This document shows positions 1 to 8,796 of a stretch of DNA of 64,000 bases, piece by piece. The notes beneath the pieces were generated by a model that saw only the letters and a list, made by a program, of their open reading frames with translations, was not told the DNA's origin and did not search any database. Made by a program: the position numbers and the translations under genes. Origin of the DNA: Chelativorans petroleitrophicus (GTDB taxonomy: Bacteria; Pseudomonadota; Alphaproteobacteria; Rhizobiales; Rhizobiaceae). The stretch lies in the NCBI RefSeq assembly GCF_025398195.1, contig NZ_JAODNV010000013.1, positions 62,001-126,000 on the forward strand, given 5' to 3'. Each line of letters begins with the position of its first letter. Positions within the stretch are counted from its first letter, which is position 1.

Positions 1-1
1 G

Positions 2-184
2 AGCGATTATCTGCTCGGCTCCGAATTCAGCACCGCCGACGCCTATCTTTACGTCATGCTTCGCTGGGCGAAGCGCCTCGGTGTCGAATTTCCGGCGCCG
101 CTGGAGGCCTATTACGAGCGGATGGAAGCGCGGCCCGCGGTCAAGGCGGTCCTTGAGGAAGAAGGGCTCGCCAAGGCCGCCTGA
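2..184 (+). CDS. Glutathione S-transferase, C-terminal end (5'-truncated by window edge)
   Basis: The window opens inside a reading frame that runs 60 codons to a TGA. The peptide begins SDYLLGSEFSTADAYLYVM and ends in a basic helical tail. The 'G..fS.ADayly' pattern is the conserved N-capping box and helix of the GST alpha-helical domain, just before the C-terminus of bacterial GSTs, and the following 'fP.l..y..rm..RPAVkavl' stretch is also typical. The N-terminal thioredoxin-like domain with the glutathione site lies upstream of the window, so the subclass (GstA-like or other) cannot be given. It converges on the HxlR regulator gene, 25 bases away. Confidence 0.75.
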   Translation, partial: SDYLLGSEFSTADAYLYVMLRWAKRLGVEFPAPLEAYYERMEARPAVKAVLEEEGLAKAA

Positions 185-209
185 ATCATCCCGGCTTATG
201 CGCCGCTGC

Positions 210-749
210 CTATGAAGTGGCGGCGGTGCTCCGCGCCATCACCTCTTCAAAAGCCGCCTGCAACCTTTCGCGCACACCGGGGCCGGTTTTCGGTTTTGCG
301 GGCGGGATGCCGAGATGCTCCTCGCGCAGCTCTTCCATGAACTCCTCCCAGAGCGGCGGCCCGCCTTCCTCCAAGAGCTGCGCGCGGATGGACAGCGCCT
401 CGGTCACCGGCAGCCATTTGCGGCCCCAGGCGCCGATCATCGCAAAGACGGGCAGAAGCTCGATGCCCTTTTCCGTCAGGCTGTAGATCGCCTTCTGCTT
501 GTGGCTCGGATCGTCCCTTTTCGAGATGACGCCTTCGGCCACCAGGCGGCGCAGGCGGTCTGCGAGGATATTGGACGCGATGCCTTCCTCGTTCAGCGAA
601 AGCAGTTCGCGAAAATGCCGCCGGTTCCCGAACATCATGTCGCGCACCACGATGAGGGACCATTTGTCTCCCAGCACCTCAAGGGTGAGGTTGATCGGGC
701 AGCCCGAGCGGTGAGCCTCCGCGTTCTCCAATTTTCCCGCCAATCCCAT
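210..749 (-). CDS. HxlR-family winged-helix transcriptional regulator
   Basis: A 179-residue protein with an HxlR (DUF24) winged-helix domain at about residues 18-115. The N-terminal Cys-Pro (CPINLTLEVLGDKWSLIVVR) is the family signature, followed by the FreLl..l..I....L..RLr.L...G.i recognition region and the wing 'KQKAIYSLTEKG'. The extra C-terminal tail of about 60 residues is longer than in typical 110-140 residue members. HxlR proteins sense redox state or electrophiles, often through the N-terminal Cys. The gene is divergent from two DHFR-like genes and a YciI-like gene and probably controls them. The ATG at 749 follows a GGAGA. Repeats in the 749-884 gap are likely its operators. Confidence 0.85.
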   Translation of the reverse strand: MGLAGKLENAEAHRSGCPINLTLEVLGDKWSLIVVRDMMFGNRRHFRELLSLNEEGIASNILADRLRRLVAEGVISKRDDPSHKQKAIYSLTEKGIELLPVFAMIGAWGRKWLPVTEALSIRAQLLEEGGPPLWEEFMEELREEHLGIPPAKPKTGPGVRERLQAAFEEVMARSTAATS

Positions 750-761
750 TCTCCAGAAACC

Positions 762-809
762 GGTTGCAAAATAAGATCAGTTCATCTACCGTGCAACCAG
801 TTGCAAAAT
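762..809. promoter_or_regulatory. Candidate operators for the HxlR regulator (direct repeats)
   Basis: Two copies of a near-identical 11-mer, GGTTGCAAAAT at 762-772 and AGTTGCAAAAT at 799-809, sit 37 bases apart in the divergent spacer between the HxlR gene and the DHFR-like gene. GTGCAACC at 791-798 is an inverted partner of the first. Spacing and position suit a regulator that controls both its own gene and the rightward operon. That HxlR binds here is inferred from position only. Confidence 0.4.
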
Positions 810-883
810 GCAATCACATTGAGGCGGCTGACACCCCCGAGAGAATCGAACGATCGCGCCGGGAACCGCATGAGGAGAGCGCA

Positions 884-1414
884 ATGGCCAAGCTTGTCTT
901 CGCAATGAACCTGTCGCTGGACGGCTATATCGATCACGAGCACTTCGCACCGGGGCCGCAGCTTTTCCGTCACTGGATCGACTATGAGCGCAGCATTGCC
1001 GGCTCCGTGTATGGCCGCCGCATGTACGAGATCATGAGTTATTGGGACGAGGAGCGTCCCGAATGGACGGAGGATGAGCGCGAGTTCGCCGAAGCATGGC
1101 GGCGCCAGCCGAAATGGGTCGCTTCGCGCACGCTGCAGTCGGTCGGCCCGAACGCCACCCTCATCGGCGAAGATGTCGAGGCGGCGATACGGGACCTCAA
1201 GGACCAGCATTCAGGCGAAATCGCCATCGCCGGGGCCAGGCTCGCAGGAAGCCTCGCGAACCTCGGCCTGATCGACGAATACCGCCTCTACTTCCACCCC
1301 GTCGTGCTCGGCGGCGGCCAGCCCTTCTTCGACGGAGCGCGCCCGAAGCTGCGCCTCGAAGCGCGCGACCTGATCGGCGAGGACATTGTCAGGCTGACCT
1401 ACGTGCCTGCCTGA
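884..1414 (+). CDS. Dihydrofolate reductase-family (RibD C-terminal-like) protein 1
   Basis: A 176-residue protein with the RibD_C/DHFR-like fold: N-terminal MAKLVFAMNLSLDGYI, an 'SVYGRRMYEIMSYW' motif (cf. GR.Ty), and a late 'GGGQPFF' nucleotide-loop motif after 'iDEyrly..PVvLG'. Members bind NADPH. Cellular substrates are mostly unknown, and these are distinct from folate-pathway FolA. The ATG at 884 was chosen over the longer open frame because GAGGAGAG lies just upstream and the fold begins exactly here. It is the first gene of a rightward set with a paralogue and a YciI-like gene, divergent from HxlR. Exact reaction unknown. Confidence 0.8.
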   Translation: MAKLVFAMNLSLDGYIDHEHFAPGPQLFRHWIDYERSIAGSVYGRRMYEIMSYWDEERPEWTEDEREFAEAWRRQPKWVASRTLQSVGPNATLIGEDVEAAIRDLKDQHSGEIAIAGARLAGSLANLGLIDEYRLYFHPVVLGGGQPFFDGARPKLRLEARDLIGEDIVRLTYVPA

Positions 1415-1501
1415 CCGGCCCCTCCGGATCGTCCGAATTCACCGGCAGCTCCGGCTGACCGGAGAAGGAACAACGCAGACTTGTCAGAAGGAAAGACAAA
1501 G

Positions 1502-2053
1502 ATGAGACGTTTGGTTGCCTGGAACCTGATGACCCTCGACGGCTATTTCGAGGGCAAGACCCTGTGGGCCCTCGACTTTCACGAGACTGTCTGGGGAGAC
1601 GAGTTGCACGACTTCTCCCTGGAACAGGGCAGGGAGGCCGGCACGTTGCTTTTCGGCCGGCGCACCTATGAGGGCATGGCCGATTACTGGACCAAGGCGA
1701 CCGGTGACATCGCCGACATGATGAATTCGATCGACAAGGCGGTGGCGACCCGCACGCTCGATGAGGCGACGTGGAACAACACCCGGCTTCTCAAGGGTGA
1801 GGCCGTCGAAGCGGTCAGGGCGCTGAAGGCCGAGGACGGCAAGGACATTTTCGTATTCGGCAGCGCCAATCTGCTCGATTCGCTGCTTACCGCCGGGCTC
1901 GTCGATGAATACCGCATCTGTCTCGCGCCGGTGGTGCTGGGCGGTGGCAGCCCGCTGTTCAAGCCGCGGGAGAGTGAGCTGAGGATGCGCCTCGAAAGCA
2001 CTCGCCCGCTCAAGACGGGCGGCGTGGTTCTCACCTACCGCATGAATGGATAG
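1502..2053 (+). CDS. Dihydrofolate reductase-family (RibD C-terminal-like) protein 2
   Basis: A 183-residue paralogue of the preceding protein, 87 bases downstream. It has the same N-terminal 'lvaWNLMTLDGYFEG' strand-turn, the 'FGRRTYEGMADYW' motif and the distal 'VVLGGGSPLF' loop. The ATG at 1502 is preferred to a TTG seven codons upstream because a GAAGGAAAG ribosome site precedes it. Two tandem divergent copies suggest an old duplication or a heteromeric pair. The role is unknown beyond probable NADPH-dependent reduction. Confidence 0.8.
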   Translation: MRRLVAWNLMTLDGYFEGKTLWALDFHETVWGDELHDFSLEQGREAGTLLFGRRTYEGMADYWTKATGDIADMMNSIDKAVATRTLDEATWNNTRLLKGEAVEAVRALKAEDGKDIFVFGSANLLDSLLTAGLVDEYRICLAPVVLGGGSPLFKPRESELRMRLESTRPLKTGGVVLTYRMNG

Positions 2054-2230
2054 CCTTTTGCCGTGATGCCACGGAAGCGTGACCGGACGCGACGCTCCTG
2101 TCCGGCTTGATTCTGCCACTGTCGGATGGCGCCCTCCTCCTTCGTCCTTGGGGTAGCCCGGAAGGTGCCGGAACGGGGTAAGAAAAATTCCGGCGCCTTC
2201 AGGCCAAGTCTCGTCAGATAGGAGATTCCC

Positions 2231-2650
2231 ATGCGCTACATGATGCTGATGATCCCCGCCGGCTATGAAAAGGCTCCCCCGGGGACCATGCCGGAGGATA
2301 TCGAGGCGGTTTCCGCCATGATGAAATACAACGAAGCCCTGCAGAAGGCCGGCGTGCTGGTCGCTGCCGAGGGTCTGCATCCGCCCTCCATGGGCGCCCG
2401 TGTCTCCTTCGCCTCCGGTGAGCCGGTGGTCACCGACGGCCCGTTTGCCGAGGTCAAGGAAGTGGTTGGCGGCTTCTGGATCATCGACGTCGCCTCGCGC
2501 GAAGAGGCGATCGAATGGGCCAAGAAGTGCCCGGGCGGGCCGAACGAGACCATCGAGATCCGAAAGATCATGGAGATGGATGAGTTCTCCGGCGAGGTCC
2601 GCAAAATTGCCGAGGAATTTGTGGATATGCAGCACGGGCAGAAGGCTTAA
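2231..2650 (+). CDS. YciI-like (YCII-related) protein
   Basis: A 139-residue ferredoxin-like alpha/beta-barrel protein. The N-terminus MRYMMLMIPAGYE, the central 'VVTDGPFAEVKEVVGGFWI' motif and 'eAieWAkkcPgg' are hallmarks of the YCII-related family, often annotated DGPF-domain proteins. Family members are dimeric; E. coli YciI has weak hydrolase activity, but DGPF members are usually uncharacterised and often sit beside ECF sigma factors or DHFR-like genes. Here it is third in the run behind the two DHFR-like proteins, suggesting a shared stress role under HxlR control. An AGGAGATT site lies before the ATG. Confidence 0.85.
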   Translation: MRYMMLMIPAGYEKAPPGTMPEDIEAVSAMMKYNEALQKAGVLVAAEGLHPPSMGARVSFASGEPVVTDGPFAEVKEVVGGFWIIDVASREEAIEWAKKCPGGPNETIEIRKIMEMDEFSGEVRKIAEEFVDMQHGQKA

Positions 2651-2762
2651 CGGTCTTCTGCCCCACGGCCCGAGAGCGGTGCACCATCGCCGCTCTTGAT
2701 GGGGGACGCGGCAGCATGCACCATATGAAGAGCGGCCTCGCCAGCGAGGCCTGTGACTCGCG

Positions 2763-3083
2763 ATGGAGAACCTTATGCTGCGTCCTCCGGGCTCCTCGGG
2801 CTCGCACCTTCCGCGCACCGGCATAGCTGTGCTCGACCACGAGCTGGCGGAGGAAATGGCGGTCGCCCTGGGCAACGCGGGCCGTCGCGCTGAGGAATGC
2901 CTCGGGCGGCTTTCGGCCCATCAGGGTGCGGAAGAAGAACGCGCGCGGCTTGTTCGTGAGGCGGCGGATGCCGTCTACGCCTATTTCATCCAGCGCGAGC
3001 TGTGCGGCTTCAAGCGTCACGACGACGTCGTGCGCAGCCTCGCCATTCCGCGCGCGGTGCTTGCCCGCCTCGGCGCGCGCTGA
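2763..3083 (+). CDS. DUF6665-type small protein
   Basis: A 106-residue, mostly helical protein conserved in Rhizobiales as far as I recognise it. The N-terminal ~20 residues are flexible (LRPPGSSGSHLPRTG), followed by helices with 'DHELAEEMAVALGNAGRRAE' and a C-terminal 'YFIQRELCGFKRHDDVVR' segment containing one Cys. No catalytic motif or membrane segment is visible. It stands alone between the YciI-like gene and petA. The family assignment comes from overall pattern and is moderate; function unknown. Confidence 0.6.
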   Translation: MENLMLRPPGSSGSHLPRTGIAVLDHELAEEMAVALGNAGRRAEECLGRLSAHQGAEEERARLVREAADAVYAYFIQRELCGFKRHDDVVRSLAIPRAVLARLGAR

Positions 3084-3262
3084 GGCTCATTCCCCGCGAC
3101 AATCTGCCCTGTGCCACCGGGGCGTCTGGACAAGTGCGACCGTGGCGCATAGAAACCATCGCCGATTGCCGGGGGAAGTACCGGCCCGCACGGCGAGTCG
3201 GGCGGGCGGAATCGATGCACAGCTTCTTCCGGAAGGCATGAGGTGAAAGGACCGAGAGCCCC

Positions 3263-3835
3263 GTGAGCGATATCGATTCGACCCAGATGCCGGAACACAC
3301 CCGCCGTGACTTCCTCTATGTGGCTACCGGCGCTGCCGGAGCCGTCGGCGCTGCTGCTGCCCTCTGGCCCTTCATCGACCAGATGCGTCCGGATGCGTCC
3401 ACCCGCGCACTGGCTTCCATTCAGGTTGATGTATCGGGCGTTGAACCGGGCATGTCGCTCACGGTGAAGTGGCGCGGCCAGCCTGTCTTCATCCGCAACC
3501 GCACGGAGGCGGAGATCGAGGCCGCCCGTCAAGTGCCGCTGTCCGAGCTTAAGGACCCTGTGGCCCGCAACGCGAATCTGAATGCGGACGCGCCCGCCAC
3601 CGACCTCTCGCGCTCCGCGGGCGAGGGCAGGGAGAACTGGCTCGTCATGATCGGCATCTGCACCCATCTGGGCTGCGTGCCGCTCGGCCAGCAGGGTGAT
3701 TTCGGCGGATGGTTCTGCCCCTGCCATGGCTCGCACTACGACACGGCCGGCCGCATTCGCAAAGGACCCGCGCCGGAGAACATGGCCATTCCGACATTTG
3801 AATTCATCTCCGACACGGTCATCCAGATCGGCTAG
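3263..3835 (+). CDS. petA: Ubiquinol-cytochrome c reductase, Rieske iron-sulfur subunit
   Basis: A 190-residue Rieske protein of the cytochrome bc1 complex, which passes electrons from ubiquinol to cytochrome c1 on the periplasmic side. A twin-arginine segment (TRRDFLY, Arg14-15) precedes the single N-terminal anchor at about 20-40. Cluster box 1 is CTHLGC (Cys133, His135, Cys138) and box 2 is CPCHGSHYD (Cys152, Cys154, His155), so the four ligands and the stabilising disulfide are complete. The start is GTG, with GAAAGGA upstream. It is the first gene of the petABC operon, with 17 bases to petB. The 180-base region upstream should hold the promoter, but no convincing site was identified. Confidence 0.97.
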   Translation: MSDIDSTQMPEHTRRDFLYVATGAAGAVGAAAALWPFIDQMRPDASTRALASIQVDVSGVEPGMSLTVKWRGQPVFIRNRTEAEIEAARQVPLSELKDPVARNANLNADAPATDLSRSAGEGRENWLVMIGICTHLGCVPLGQQGDFGGWFCPCHGSHYDTAGRIRKGPAPENMAIPTFEFISDTVIQIG

Positions 3836-3852
3836 GCAGGAGCAGACTTTCC

Positions 3853-5133
3853 ATGAGCGGTGGACACTCGACCTATACGCCAAAAACCGGCCTCGGGCGC
3901 TGGATGGATGCGCGCCTGCCGCTGCCGCGGCTCATCTATGACTCCTTTGTCGCCTACCCGGTGCCGCGCAACCTGAATTACGCCTACACCTTCGGCGGCA
4001 TCCTCACCCTGATGCTGGCGGTGCAGATCCTGACCGGCGTGGTGCTGGCCATGCACTATGCGGCCAACACCGAGATCGCCTTCGCCTCGGTGGAAAAGAT
4101 CATGCGCGACGTCAACTCCGGCTGGCTGTTGCGCTACATGCACGCCAACGGCGCCTCGTTCTTCTTCATCGCGGTCTATGTCCACATCTTCCGCGGCCTT
4201 TACTACGGCTCCTACAAGGCCCCGCGCGAGCTTCTGTGGATCCTCGGCTGCATCATCTACCTCCTCATGATGGCCACAGCCTTCATGGGCTACGTGCTTC
4301 CCTGGGGACAGATGAGCTTCTGGGGTGCCACGGTGATCACGGGCTTCTTCACCGCGATCCCGCTGGTGGGAGACTGGATCCAGCAGCTTCTTCTGGGCGG
4401 CTTCGCGGTGGACAACCCCACGCTCAATCGCTTCTTCTCGCTGCACTATCTGCTGCCCTTCATGATTGCGGGCGTCGTCGTGCTGCACATCTGGGCTCTG
4501 CACGTGACGGGCCAGACAAACCCCACGGGCATCGAGGTGAAGCACAAGACCGACACCGTGGCCTTCACGCCCTACGCGACTGTCAAGGACGCGTTCGCGA
4601 TGGTCGTCTTCCTCTTGGTCTTCGCCTACTTCATCTTCTACATCCCGAACTATCTGGGCCATCCGGACAACTACACCGAGGCCAACCCGCTTCAGACGCC
4701 GCCACACATCGTGCCTGAATGGTACTTCCTGCCCTTCTACGCGATCCTGCGCGCCATCACCTTCAACATCGGCCCGATCGACTCGAAGCTGGGCGGCGTG
4801 CTGGCCATGTTCGGTTCGATCGCGGTGCTGTTCGTCGTGCCGTGGCTGGACACCTCGAAAGTGCGCTCGGCAGTCTACCGGCCCTGGTACAAGGTGTTCT
4901 TCTGGCTCTTCGTGGCCGATGCCATCTTCCTGGGCTGGCTGGGTTCCAATCCTGCCGAGGGAATCTATGTCGCCATGGCGCAGGCGGCGACGGCCTACTA
5001 CTTCGCCTTCTTCCTGATCATCATGCCGCTGCTCGGCTTCTTCGAGACGCCTCGGCGGCTGCCGAACTCGATCACCGAGGCGGTACTCGAGAAGAAGGGG
5101 ACGGCGGCCGAGGTCCGGACCGTCGAAAGCTGA
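3853..5133 (+). CDS. petB: Cytochrome b subunit of the bc1 complex
   Basis: A 426-residue multi-spanning membrane protein with the two b-type haems and the Qo and Qi sites. Diagnostic motifs include '[20 protein letters not shown]' in helix A, '[10 protein letters not shown]' in helix B, the Qo-site '[15 protein letters not shown]' and the helix-D '[13 protein letters not shown]' region. Full length for alphaproteobacterial cytochrome b, with the usual C-terminal extra helix ('[18 protein letters not shown]'). Second gene of petABC, 24 bases before petC. Confidence 0.97.
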   Translation: MSGGHSTYTPKTGLGRWMDARLPLPRLIYDSFVAYPVPRNLNYAYTFGGILTLMLAVQILTGVVLAMHYAANTEIAFASVEKIMRDVNSGWLLRYMHANGASFFFIAVYVHIFRGLYYGSYKAPRELLWILGCIIYLLMMATAFMGYVLPWGQMSFWGATVITGFFTAIPLVGDWIQQLLLGGFAVDNPTLNRFFSLHYLLPFMIAGVVVLHIWALHVTGQTNPTGIEVKHKTDTVAFTPYATVKDAFAMVVFLLVFAYFIFYIPNYLGHPDNYTEANPLQTPPHIVPEWYFLPFYAILRAITFNIGPIDSKLGGVLAMFGSIAVLFVVPWLDTSKVRSAVYRPWYKVFFWLFVADAIFLGWLGSNPAEGIYVAMAQAATAYYFAFFLIIMPLLGFFETPRRLPNSITEAVLEKKGTAAEVRTVES

Positions 5134-5157
5134 GCGATGCGCAAAGGGACTATGCCG

Positions 5158-6000
5158 ATGAAAATGTTTTTCCGTGGCCTCGCCGCGCTCGGCCTTGGGC
5201 TCGCCTTCGCCGCTTCCGCGGCGGCCCAGGAGGAAGGGGAGACCGCCCACTATCCGATCAGGAAGCCTGTGGAGCAGGAGTGGTCTTTCAGCGGACCCTT
5301 CGGCACCTACGACAAGGCGCAGCTTCAGCGCGGCTTCAAGATCTACCGCGAGGTTTGCTCGTCCTGCCATTCGATGAACATGGTGGCATTCCGCACGCTC
5401 GAAGGCCTCGGCTACACCGAGGAGCAGGTGAGGGCGATCGCGGCCGAATACGAGGTTGAGGACGGTCCGGACGACAATGGCGACATGTTCACCCGGCCCG
5501 CCACGCCGTCCGATCACTTCCCCTCGCCCTTCGCCAATCCCGAGCAGGCGGCCGCTTCCAACAACGGTGCGGTTCCGCCGGACTTCTCGCTCATCGCCAA
5601 GGCGCGCGGCGCACATCGGGGCTTCCCGACCTTTATCGTCGATATCTTCACGCAATATGCGGAAGGCGGGGTGGATTACATCTACTCCCTGCTGACCGGC
5701 TATGAGGATCCGCCGGAAGGCGTGGAGATCCCCGAGGGCACCTATTACAACCCCTATTTCTTGAACGCCCCCTCGCTCGCGATGGCCCCGCCGCTGTCCG
5801 ACGGCCTGGTCAGCTATGAGGACGGGACGCCCGAGACGGTCGATCAGTATGCGCGCGACGTGGCGGCGTTCCTGATGTGGGCTGCGGAACCTCATCTTGA
5901 AGCCCGCAAGCAGACCGGGTTCACCGTGATGATCTTCCTGGTCCTGTTCGGTGCGCTCGTCTACCTCACCAAGCGCAAGGTCTGGGCCGAGGTGCACTAG
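5158..6000 (+). CDS. petC: Cytochrome c1 subunit of the bc1 complex
   Basis: A c-type haem protein that passes electrons from the Rieske subunit to soluble cytochrome c. A Sec signal peptide (MKMFFRGLAALGLGLAFAAS, cleaved near ASAAAQ) is followed by the haem site CSSCH and a distal Met region ('NAPSLAMAPPL'). The C-terminal anchor 'TVMIFLVLFGALVYLTKRK' is typical. The start is chosen at 5158 because AAAGGGAC lies 9 bases upstream; in-frame ATGs at 5137 and 5152 are alternatives. Last gene of petABC, followed by a strong terminator. Confidence 0.95.
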   Translation: MKMFFRGLAALGLGLAFAASAAAQEEGETAHYPIRKPVEQEWSFSGPFGTYDKAQLQRGFKIYREVCSSCHSMNMVAFRTLEGLGYTEEQVRAIAAEYEVEDGPDDNGDMFTRPATPSDHFPSPFANPEQAAASNNGAVPPDFSLIAKARGAHRGFPTFIVDIFTQYAEGGVDYIYSLLTGYEDPPEGVEIPEGTYYNPYFLNAPSLAMAPPLSDGLVSYEDGTPETVDQYARDVAAFLMWAAEPHLEARKQTGFTVMIFLVLFGALVYLTKRKVWAEVH

Positions 6001-6026
6001 GCGCAATTCAGCCGGGATTTCTGTAA

Positions 6027-6049
6027 GGGCGCCTCGCAGGCGCCCTTTT
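6027..6049 (+). terminator. Intrinsic terminator of petABC
   Basis: A perfect 8-bp stem GGGCGCCT / AGGCGCCC with a CGC loop is followed immediately by TTTT, 27 bases after the petC stop. It separates petABC from apt. Confidence 0.9.
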
Positions 6050-6091
6050 CATTGGCGTTGATAACGGGCAAAAAGGGCGGGGGCATTTTTG

Positions 6092-6637
6092 ATGACATCC
6101 GCACTCGAAGAAGCGCTTCTCGCTGCCATACGCACGATCCCGGACTATCCGAGGCCGGGGATACTCTTTCGCGATATCACGACGTTGCTTGGCAATGCGC
6201 GCGCCTTCCGACGCGCGGTGGACGAGCTTGTCCATCCATATGCCGGCTCCAAGATCGACAAGATCGCCGGCATCGAGGCGCGGGGCTTCATTCTCGGCGG
6301 GGCCGTGGCGCACCAGCTCTCCGCCGGCTTCATCCCCATTCGCAAGAAAGGCAAGCTACCGCACGAGACGGTGCGTGTCGCCTACAGCCTCGAATACGGC
6401 CTCGACGAGATGGAGATGCACGTCGATGCGGTCTCCGCTGGCGAGAAGGTCATCTTGGTGGATGATTTGATCGCCACCGGCGGGACGGCGGAAGCAGCGG
6501 TGCGGCTCCTGCGCCAGATGGGCGCCGAAATCGTGGCCGCCTGCTTCGTCATCGATCTGCCGGACCTCGGCGGCCGGGCGCGGCTGGAGGCGCTGGGCGT
6601 GGAGGTGCGCACGCTGATCGCCTTCGAAGGCGAGTAA
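6092..6637 (+). CDS. apt: Adenine phosphoribosyltransferase
   Basis: A 181-residue purine salvage enzyme that makes AMP from adenine and PRPP. It has '[19 protein letters not shown]', the '[14 protein letters not shown]' loop, '[10 protein letters not shown]' and the PRPP-binding '[17 protein letters not shown]' motif, all in the expected order. Length matches bacterial Apt. The ATG at 6092 directly follows a TTG codon that could extend the frame by one residue. It is a single-gene unit between the petABC terminator and a convergent MaoC gene. Confidence 0.95.
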   Translation: MTSALEEALLAAIRTIPDYPRPGILFRDITTLLGNARAFRRAVDELVHPYAGSKIDKIAGIEARGFILGGAVAHQLSAGFIPIRKKGKLPHETVRVAYSLEYGLDEMEMHVDAVSAGEKVILVDDLIATGGTAEAAVRLLRQMGAEIVAACFVIDLPDLGGRARLEALGVEVRTLIAFEGE

Positions 6638-6641
6638 AGGG

Positions 6642-7109
6642 CTACTCGGCCTTCACCGGCACGCGGCCCTCGAACTCCAGCACCCGTTCGCCTTTGTCGT
6701 TGAAGGCTTCCGCCTTTGAGGAAAGGAGCCGCCAGCCCGGGCGGGAGGCGATGGGCTCAAGGGAAAGATTGGTGCGCGTGAAGGTGATGGTGTCGCCTGC
6801 ATAGACGGGCTTCAGCCATTTGAGATTGGAGAAGCCGGTGGGTGGGCCGAATTCCGGCCGCGAGCCCGGGCCGTCCCAGTCTTCCAGAGACTGCCTAATG
6901 CTCTGAAGATTGTAGCGCATCCACATGGCGCAGCTCTGCCAGCCGGACGCGCACAGCCCGCCGAATATGCTTTGCCTCGCGGCTTCCTCGTCGAGATGGA
7001 AGGGCTGCGGGTCGTATTTCGCCGCAAAGCGCTTGATTTCCTCCGCCGTGAAGGTGTGACGGCCGAGGGTCACCGTCTCGCTCAGCTTGAGAAAGGCATC
7101 GAGGCTCAT
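6642..7109 (-). CDS. MaoC-like hotdog dehydratase (second of pair)
   Basis: A 155-residue single-hotdog protein of the MaoC/(R)-specific enoyl-CoA hydratase family. 'FTAEEIKRFAAKYDPQPFHLD' with the Asp and His of the hydratase motif D-P-x-P-x-H is present, with 'AGDTITFTRTNLSLEP' downstream. It overlaps the upstream MaoC gene by 4 bases (ATGA), so the two are translationally coupled and may form a heterodimer. The acyl substrate is unknown. Confidence 0.88.
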   Translation of the reverse strand: MSLDAFLKLSETVTLGRHTFTAEEIKRFAAKYDPQPFHLDEEAARQSIFGGLCASGWQSCAMWMRYNLQSIRQSLEDWDGPGSRPEFGPPTGFSNLKWLKPVYAGDTITFTRTNLSLEPIASRPGWRLLSSKAEAFNDKGERVLEFEGRVPVKAE

Positions 7110-7570
7110 GCGTCATCTCTCGGGTGGCGCAGGCCGAAGAAGACGGGATTGTCGCATTCCATGACGGTCTCGCCGCGCTGGTTCTTCACCACGTGGCGGA
7201 AGATCACGAGGCCAAGCCCCGGCCGCGATTTCAGGATACGGCGCGAAAGCACGGTTATGTGCCCCGAAAGCGTGTCTCCCGCCCGCACCGGCGCATTCCA
7301 CCGCATCTCGGTAATCCCCGGCGAGCCTTGCGAAGTCGAGTCGAGCAGGATCGCTTCGCAGAACATGCGCATGAAAAGGGCGCCTGCATGCCAGCCGGAG
7401 CCGGCGGCGCTCAGCGCGTTTCCAGGTTCCGCTTCCTCGTCAGGGTGCGAGGGTTCAGGGTCGAATTGGCTGGAGAAGGCGGCGATCTCCTCCGCGGTCA
7501 CGCGCGTTTCGGGCAGGTGGAAGACCCGTCCCTCCTGCAGTTCCTCGAAGGCCAGTTTGCGCGCGGTCAT
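7106..7570 (-). CDS. MaoC-like hotdog dehydratase (first of pair)
   Basis: A 154-residue hotdog protein: 'LQEGRVFHLPETRVTAEEIA' then 'FSSQFDPEPSHPDEE', where the canonical D-P-x-P-x-H motif appears as DPEPSH, and 'VRAGDTLSGHITVLSRR'. Many rhizobia carry adjacent MaoC genes; paired hotdog proteins can form a pseudo-dimer with one working active site. It lies 12 bases after ychF on the same strand, so cotranscription is likely. Confidence 0.85.
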   Translation of the reverse strand: MTARKLAFEELQEGRVFHLPETRVTAEEIAAFSSQFDPEPSHPDEEAEPGNALSAAGSGWHAGALFMRMFCEAILLDSTSQGSPGITEMRWNAPVRAGDTLSGHITVLSRRILKSRPGLGLVIFRHVVKNQRGETVMECDNPVFFGLRHPRDDA

Positions 7571-7582
7571 CGCCTCCTGCCG

Positions 7583-8686
7583 TCAGACATTGAACTTGAA
7601 CAGCATCACATCGCCGTCCTGCACGACATAGTCCTTGCCCTCGTCGCGCGCCTTGCCCGCCTCGCGCGCGGCCGTCTCGCCGCCCAGGCGCACATAGTCA
7701 TCATAGGCGATAGTCTGGGCGCGGATGAAGCCGCGCTCGAAATCCGTATGGATTTCACCCGCCGCCTGCGGCGCCTTCGCGCCTCTCTTCACGGTCCAGG
7801 CGCGCGCCTCTTTCGGCCCGGCGGTGAAGAAGGTGATGAGGTCGAGCAGGGCATATCCGGCATGGATCAGCCGGTTGAGCCCGGGTTCTTCCAGCCCCAT
7901 GGCTTCCAGATATTCCCGCGCCTCCTCGTCGGGAAGCTGGGCTACCTCCGCCTCGATCGCTGCGGAGATCACGACGGTTTTCGCACCCTGTTCGGCGGCC
8001 ATCTTTTCCACGGCGGCCGTATGCTCATTGCCGCTGGCCGCATCCTCTTCAGCGACATTGCAGACATAGAGCACCGGCTTCGAGGTCAGCAGGTTGAGTG
8101 AGCGCAGGATGCGCCTGCCTTCCTCGTCAAGTTCCGGAACCATGAGCCGCACCGGCTTTCCTTCCTGAAGCAGTGCCAGCGCCCGCTCCATCACGGGAAG
8201 CACGGCCATCGCTTCCTTGTCCTTGCCCGTGGCGCGCTTGCGCATCTGCACGATGCGCCGCTCGAGGCTTTCAAGGTCGGCCAGCATCAGCTCGGTGTCC
8301 ACCGTGGCGGCGTCCGCCACCGGGTCCACCCGGCCCTCCACATGGGTGATGTCGTCGTCCTCGAAGCAGCGCAGCACATGGACGATTGCGTCCACCTCGC
8401 GGATGTTGGCGAGGAACTGGTTGCCGAGCCCTTCGCCCTTGGACGCACCGCGCACCAGCCCGGCGATGTCCACGAAGGAAATGCGCGTCGGCACGATTTC
8501 CTTCGATCCTGCGATTTCCGCGATTTTCGTGAGCCGCGCGTCCGGCACCGCCACCTCGCCCGTGTTCGGCTCGATGGTACAGAAGGGATAGTTTGCCGCC
8601 TGTGCGGCGGCCGTCCGCGTCAGGGCATTGAAGAGCGTCGATTTGCCGACATTAGGCAGTCCGACGATGCCGCATTTGAAACCCAT
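7583..8686 (-). CDS. ychF: YchF/OLA1-family P-loop ATPase
   Basis: A 367-residue universally conserved ribosome-associated P-loop protein that prefers ATP over GTP and is linked to oxidative-stress control. The P-loop GLPNVGKST is at the N-terminus. 'SFVDIAGLVRGASKGEGLGN' is the G3 region, 'NQFLANIREVDAIVHVLRCF' follows, and a C-terminal TGS domain ends in 'YVVQDGDVMLFKFNV'. Length is typical (363-367). It sits between pth and the MaoC pair on the minus strand. Confidence 0.97.
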   Translation of the reverse strand: MGFKCGIVGLPNVGKSTLFNALTRTAAAQAANYPFCTIEPNTGEVAVPDARLTKIAEIAGSKEIVPTRISFVDIAGLVRGASKGEGLGNQFLANIREVDAIVHVLRCFEDDDITHVEGRVDPVADAATVDTELMLADLESLERRIVQMRKRATGKDKEAMAVLPVMERALALLQEGKPVRLMVPELDEEGRRILRSLNLLTSKPVLYVCNVAEEDAASGNEHTAAVEKMAAEQGAKTVVISAAIEAEVAQLPDEEAREYLEAMGLEEPGLNRLIHAGYALLDLITFFTAGPKEARAWTVKRGAKAPQAAGEIHTDFERGFIRAQTIAYDDYVRLGGETAAREAGKARDEGKDYVVQDGDVMLFKFNV

Positions 8687-8796
8687 GAATTCTCGTCCTG
8701 TAGGCGGTCAGAAAATGCTTGCAGGGCTATGGGCGAAGGTGCCGAGGATCGTCAAGCCCTCGTCCGGGTATGAAGCGTAAGGCGCGCGCGGGAAGC

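Noticed and set aside
3832-6006. 724-codon open frame on the minus strand opposite petBC
   Set aside because: It is the antisense shadow of petB and petC, whose protein motifs are unambiguous; high GC keeps the opposite frame open.
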